Source of the DNA: Spirochaetota bacterium
Lineage (GTDB): Bacteria; Spirochaetota; Spirochaetia; DTKZ01
DNA length: 8,319 bases
NCBI GenBank assembly: GCA_029562045.1
Contig: JAKQWJ010000223.1
Coordinates: 1-8,319, forward strand
Direction of reading: 5' to 3'
A model generated the notes under the pieces. That model saw only the letters and a list, made by a program, of their open reading frames with translations. It was not told the DNA's origin and ran no database searches. This document shows, in pieces, positions 6,062-8,319 of the stretch. Positions within the stretch are counted from its first letter, which is position 1, and the number at the start of each line of letters is the position of its first letter. The position numbers and the translations under genes were made by a program.

Positions 6062-7128
6062 TTTTCCTCCTCCTTGGGGTAGCGGAAGACGCCGCCCTCG
6101 ACGCTCTGGAACAGCCAGGAGTCCCCCTCCTCCCCTCTGAGGAAGGATTCGGTGAGGGGAATTTTCCCTCCTCCCCCGGGGAGGTCCACCGCGTAGACCG
6201 GAAGGGCCATGGCGGAGAGCCTCCTACGAAGGATCCGCATGATTTCCCAGCCCCGGGACAGGGGAACCCGGAAGTGCGCCGTTCCCCGGGCCAGGTCGCC
6301 CTGGAAGAGGTAGTAGGGTTTCACCCCCCGGGAGACGAGCCCCCGAAACAGCTCTTCCAGCGTCTCGGGGTCGTCGTTGACCCCCCGGAGCAGAACGGTC
6401 TGACTCAGGAGGGGGATCCCCCCGTCCACCAACCGGGCCAGGGCTGCGGTGCACTCCGGCCCCAGTTCCCGAGGGTGGTTCAGATGCAGGACTCCCCACA
6501 GGGGGCGGCGCCTGGCCAGCCCCCGGACCAGCCGGGGGGTGATCCGGGAAGGCAGCGCCGCGGGCGTCCGGGTCCCCAGCCGCAGAACGATGCCTTCCCG
6601 GGCGGCCCGGACCGCATCCATCACTGCGAAGAGTCTCCCGTCCTCCAGGCTCAAGGGGTCCCCGCCGGAGAGGATGACTTCCCCGATCTCCCCGTGGGCC
6701 GCAAGGTATTCCCCGATGGCCCGGAGTTCCTCCGGGGACACCGTCCCCTCACCGCTCCCGGCGAAGTTTCGACGGAAGCAGTGACGGCAGGCCACGGCGC
6801 AGCGGTCGGTCACCAGTATCAGCGCCCGGTCCCGGTAGCGGTGGATGAGCCTGGGCAGAACCCTGTGCTTCTCCTCCTCCAGGGGGTCTCCCGATTCCCG
6901 GGGCAGGAAAGACAGCTCTTCCACCCGGGGAACGCATTGCCGCCTGATGGGATCCCCGGGGTCGCCGGAGACCAGGGACAGGAAATGGGGGGTAATGTTC
7001 AGGCCGAAACTCTCCGGCCGGGAGCCGGCCCGGGCGAACCAGGCCCTCTCCTCCGGGGTCAGGGAAATCAGACGCTCCAGCTGTTCCCGGCTTCTCACCC
7101 GTTGCCTCAGTTCCTCCTGCCAGCTCAT
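6058..7128 (-). CDS. Lysine 2,3-aminomutase (KamA) family radical SAM/PLP enzyme
   Basis: 356 aa. The radical SAM cluster motif C-x3-C-x2-C is C110, C114, C117, followed by FRRNFAG. SAM-binding GGDPL is at 155-159, LGTRTP at 184-189, and the PLP lysine is K322 in PGGGGK. The start (WQEELRQRV), FGLNITPHFLSL (41-52), GDPIRRQ (58-64) and the GGVFRYP end follow clostridial lysine 2,3-aminomutase better than EpmB. The two aspartates that bind the lysine side-chain amino group in that enzyme appear kept, as D278 (in QGDL) and D315 (in VDLPG), while glutamate 2,3-aminomutase is known to replace both. This favours conversion of L-lysine to L-beta-lysine. It is shorter than the roughly 416-aa clostridial enzyme, mainly at the C-terminus. 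No efp, epmA or ablB gene is visible. It starts 1 nt after the transporter stop, with a modest GGGG as ribosome site. Confidence 0.87.
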   Translation of the reverse strand: MSWQEELRQRVRSREQLERLISLTPEERAWFARAGSRPESFGLNITPHFLSLVSGDPGDPIRRQCVPRVEELSFLPRESGDPLEEEKHRVLPRLIHRYRDRALILVTDRCAVACRHCFRRNFAGSGEGTVSPEELRAIGEYLAAHGEIGEVILSGGDPLSLEDGRLFAVMDAVRAAREGIVLRLGTRTPAALPSRITPRLVRGLARRRPLWGVLHLNHPRELGPECTAALARLVDGGIPLLSQTVLLRGVNDDPETLEELFRGLVSRGVKPYYLFQGDLARGTAHFRVPLSRGWEIMRILRRRLSAMALPVYAVDLPGGGGKIPLTESFLRGEEGDSWLFQSVEGGVFRYPKEEEK

Positions 7129-7129
7129 T

Positions 7130-8074
7130 CTAGGCCCCGAATAAAAGCATGATAATGGGAATCACCACCAGACTCGCCGCGGTGGTGACCGTGGCGGTGA
7201 CCCCCGCGTTCCGGTGATCCGCCCCGTAGGCCCTGGCCACCAGGGCGATCTGGGTCATCACCGGCATGGAGGCGGTAATGAGAAAGACCTTCCGCATCAG
7301 GTCCGGGGCGGGAATCCTCCCCAGAAGAAAAAAAGCCGCCGCCGGGGCGATGAGGAACCGTCCCGCCATGACGGCCAGGAGTTCCCGGTCCACCCGCATC
7401 CCGGCGAAACCCACGGAATGAATGGTGATCCCGATGATGATCATGGACAGCGGAGTGGTCATGGCGGCGGTGTATTTCAGGGCGCTCATGAGGAAGGAGG
7501 GGAGACGGATCTCCAGAAGAACCAGAGCCACCGCCACGATGAAGCAGACCACCACGGGGGAGAAGATCTGCTTCAGGGCGGCGAAAGAGAGGGCGGGGGC
7601 TTTTTCCGCCCCTCCGTCCCGCCTCAAAAAGTGGACGCCCAGGGTCCAGAACAGGGTGGTGTTTATCAGGTAGTAGAGGGTGACGAAGGGAACCGCCTCC
7701 TCCCCGAAAAGGGCGATATTGACGGGGACCCCCACGAAGATGGTGTTGGAAAAGGCAAAATTGGCCTGGAAAAGACCCCTCCGGCCCCGGGGCACCCCCA
7801 GGAGGCGGCCCAGAAGAACTGCGAGACCGTAGGCGAAGAGGATCGTCCCCAGCGGAACCAGAACTCCGGGCCCCAGTCCCAGAACCGCTTCCCGGTCGAA
7901 GGCGGCGGTGACGTTGGTCAGCATCAGGGCGGGGATGGCCACCCGGATGACAAGCCGGGAAATCGCCGCCACCGTCTCCTCGGAGAACCACCCCTGGACG
8001 CTGAGAATGTAACCCCCCGAGACCATGACCAGGATGGTCAGCACACCCTGCAGCGCTCCGAAAATCGCCGTCAT
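7130..8074 (-). CDS. AEC (auxin efflux carrier) family transporter
   Basis: 314 aa, an inner-membrane protein with about ten hydrophobic segments in two halves of about five, separated by a charged loop near 150-165. Family marks: SNTIFVGVPV (109-118) in the first half, MTTPLSMIIIG (205-215) and ASMPVMTQIALVARAYGAD (268-286) in the second. The paired Asn/Pro and Pro-containing broken helices are typical of this fold, shared with the bile-acid/AEC superfamily. Bacterial members export or import small organic acids and amino-acid-like anions, and substrate cannot be read from the sequence. The ATG overlaps the stop of the upstream channel gene (ATGA), with a GGATGAGG-type ribosome site 5 nt before it, and its TAG lies 1 nt from the aminomutase start. 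Confidence 0.9.
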   Translation of the reverse strand: MTAIFGALQGVLTILVMVSGGYILSVQGWFSEETVAAISRLVIRVAIPALMLTNVTAAFDREAVLGLGPGVLVPLGTILFAYGLAVLLGRLLGVPRGRRGLFQANFAFSNTIFVGVPVNIALFGEEAVPFVTLYYLINTTLFWTLGVHFLRRDGGAEKAPALSFAALKQIFSPVVVCFIVAVALVLLEIRLPSFLMSALKYTAAMTTPLSMIIIGITIHSVGFAGMRVDRELLAVMAGRFLIAPAAAFFLLGRIPAPDLMRKVFLITASMPVMTQIALVARAYGADHRNAGVTATVTTAASLVVIPIIMLLFGA

Positions 8075-8319
8075 CGCGACCTCATCCTTCCCTGCCGGAA
8101 AACGGGGAAGTTCCAGCCTTTCCGGTAGGACACCATGCGGAGCAGAAAAACCGTCCCCGAAGACAGAAGAGCGTTCATCTCCCGGGGGGCCCGCAGTGCG
8201 ATCAGACCCATATGACAGAGAATTCCCACCACGCAGGCCAGGGCGTAGATCTCCCGACGCAGCACCGTGGGGATCTCCCCCAGAAGGACGTCCTTGATCA
8301 TGCCCCCGGTGGTGCCGGT
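8071..8319 (-). CDS. TRIC cation channel family protein (UPF0126/YicG-like), C-terminal 82 codons
   Basis: The frame is open from the window edge and ends at TGA 8073-8071. It begins T-G-T-T-G-G before the first Met at 8301, so the Met is internal and the gene continues past the edge. The G-G-M-I-K-D-V-L-L-G-E-I-P segment, then VLRREIYALACVVG, is the signature of the second repeat of the TRIC/UPF0126 module (family pattern G-G-G-x-x-R-D-x-L-L-G-x-x-P, then R-x-x-x-Y-A). Two or three hydrophobic helices follow, and a basic tail ends in RMRSR. Prokaryotic TRIC proteins are trimeric potassium or general monovalent cation channels. The substrate and the first repeat cannot be seen. It is the upstream-most visible gene of the leftward operon and overlaps the transporter by 4 nt. 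Confidence 0.8.
   Translation of the reverse strand, partial: TGTTGGMIKDVLLGEIPTVLRREIYALACVVGILCHMGLIALRAPREMNALLSSGTVFLLRMVSYRKGWNFPVFRQGRMRSR

Noticed and set aside
7125..7991. 288-codon minus-strand frame inside the AEC transporter gene
   Set aside because: It is an alternative frame of the transporter, low in hydrophobic residues and without any motif, while the overlapping frame gives a clear ten-helix AEC protein.

Overview
This window is GC-rich bacterial chromosome (roughly two thirds G+C by eye, not counted), densely packed, with almost every gene on the minus strand. It looks like ordinary core metabolism rather than mobile DNA: I see no insertion sequence, phage gene, tRNA, rRNA or CRISPR array. 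The organism is most likely a high-GC spirochaete (Spirochaetota). This rests on remembered resemblance of the 4-alpha-glucanotransferase N-terminus and the bifunctional-nuclease protein to spirochaete proteins. A deltaproteobacterial-type lineage, which also has PurS-fused PurL, is the main alternative.

Layout from left to right. (1) 1-148: the first 49 codons of a minus-strand 4-alpha-glucanotransferase (malQ), with a strong SD and a near-consensus promoter (TTGACG-17-TATACT) at 201-229. (2) 254-4598: a purine-biosynthesis operon read leftward, purL (PurS-fused, 990 aa), then purQ with a 4-nt ATGA overlap, then a bifunctional nuclease (BFN/DUF151 plus UVR tail) 35 nt further on. (3) 4599-4831: a divergent intergenic region with three exact 12-bp tandem repeats, a short GC-rich palindrome and weak promoter-like elements. 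(4) 4832-5263: the only plus-strand gene, a four-cysteine C_GCAxxG_C_C family putative redox protein. (5) 5264-5473: a convergent gap very rich in G runs, including a canonical G-quadruplex motif. (6) 5474-8319: a second tightly coupled leftward operon, TRIC-type channel (C-terminal end only), AEC-family transporter, lysine-2,3-aminomutase-like radical SAM enzyme, and NUDIX hydrolase. Its junctions are 4-nt overlap, 1-nt gap and 4-nt overlap.

How the genes work together. PurL and PurQ should form the FGAM synthase of step 4 of purine synthesis. PurQ normally releases ammonia from glutamine for PurL. The most notable thing here is that PurQ has glycine where the family's catalytic cysteine belongs (codon 98, GGG at 1336-1338), while the His and Glu of the triad and most of the fold motifs remain. 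It therefore should not act as a normal glutaminase, which raises the question of where this FGAM synthase gets its nitrogen. In the second operon, an aminomutase is translationally packed with a small-molecule exporter family member, which suggests but does not prove production and transport of a beta-amino acid.
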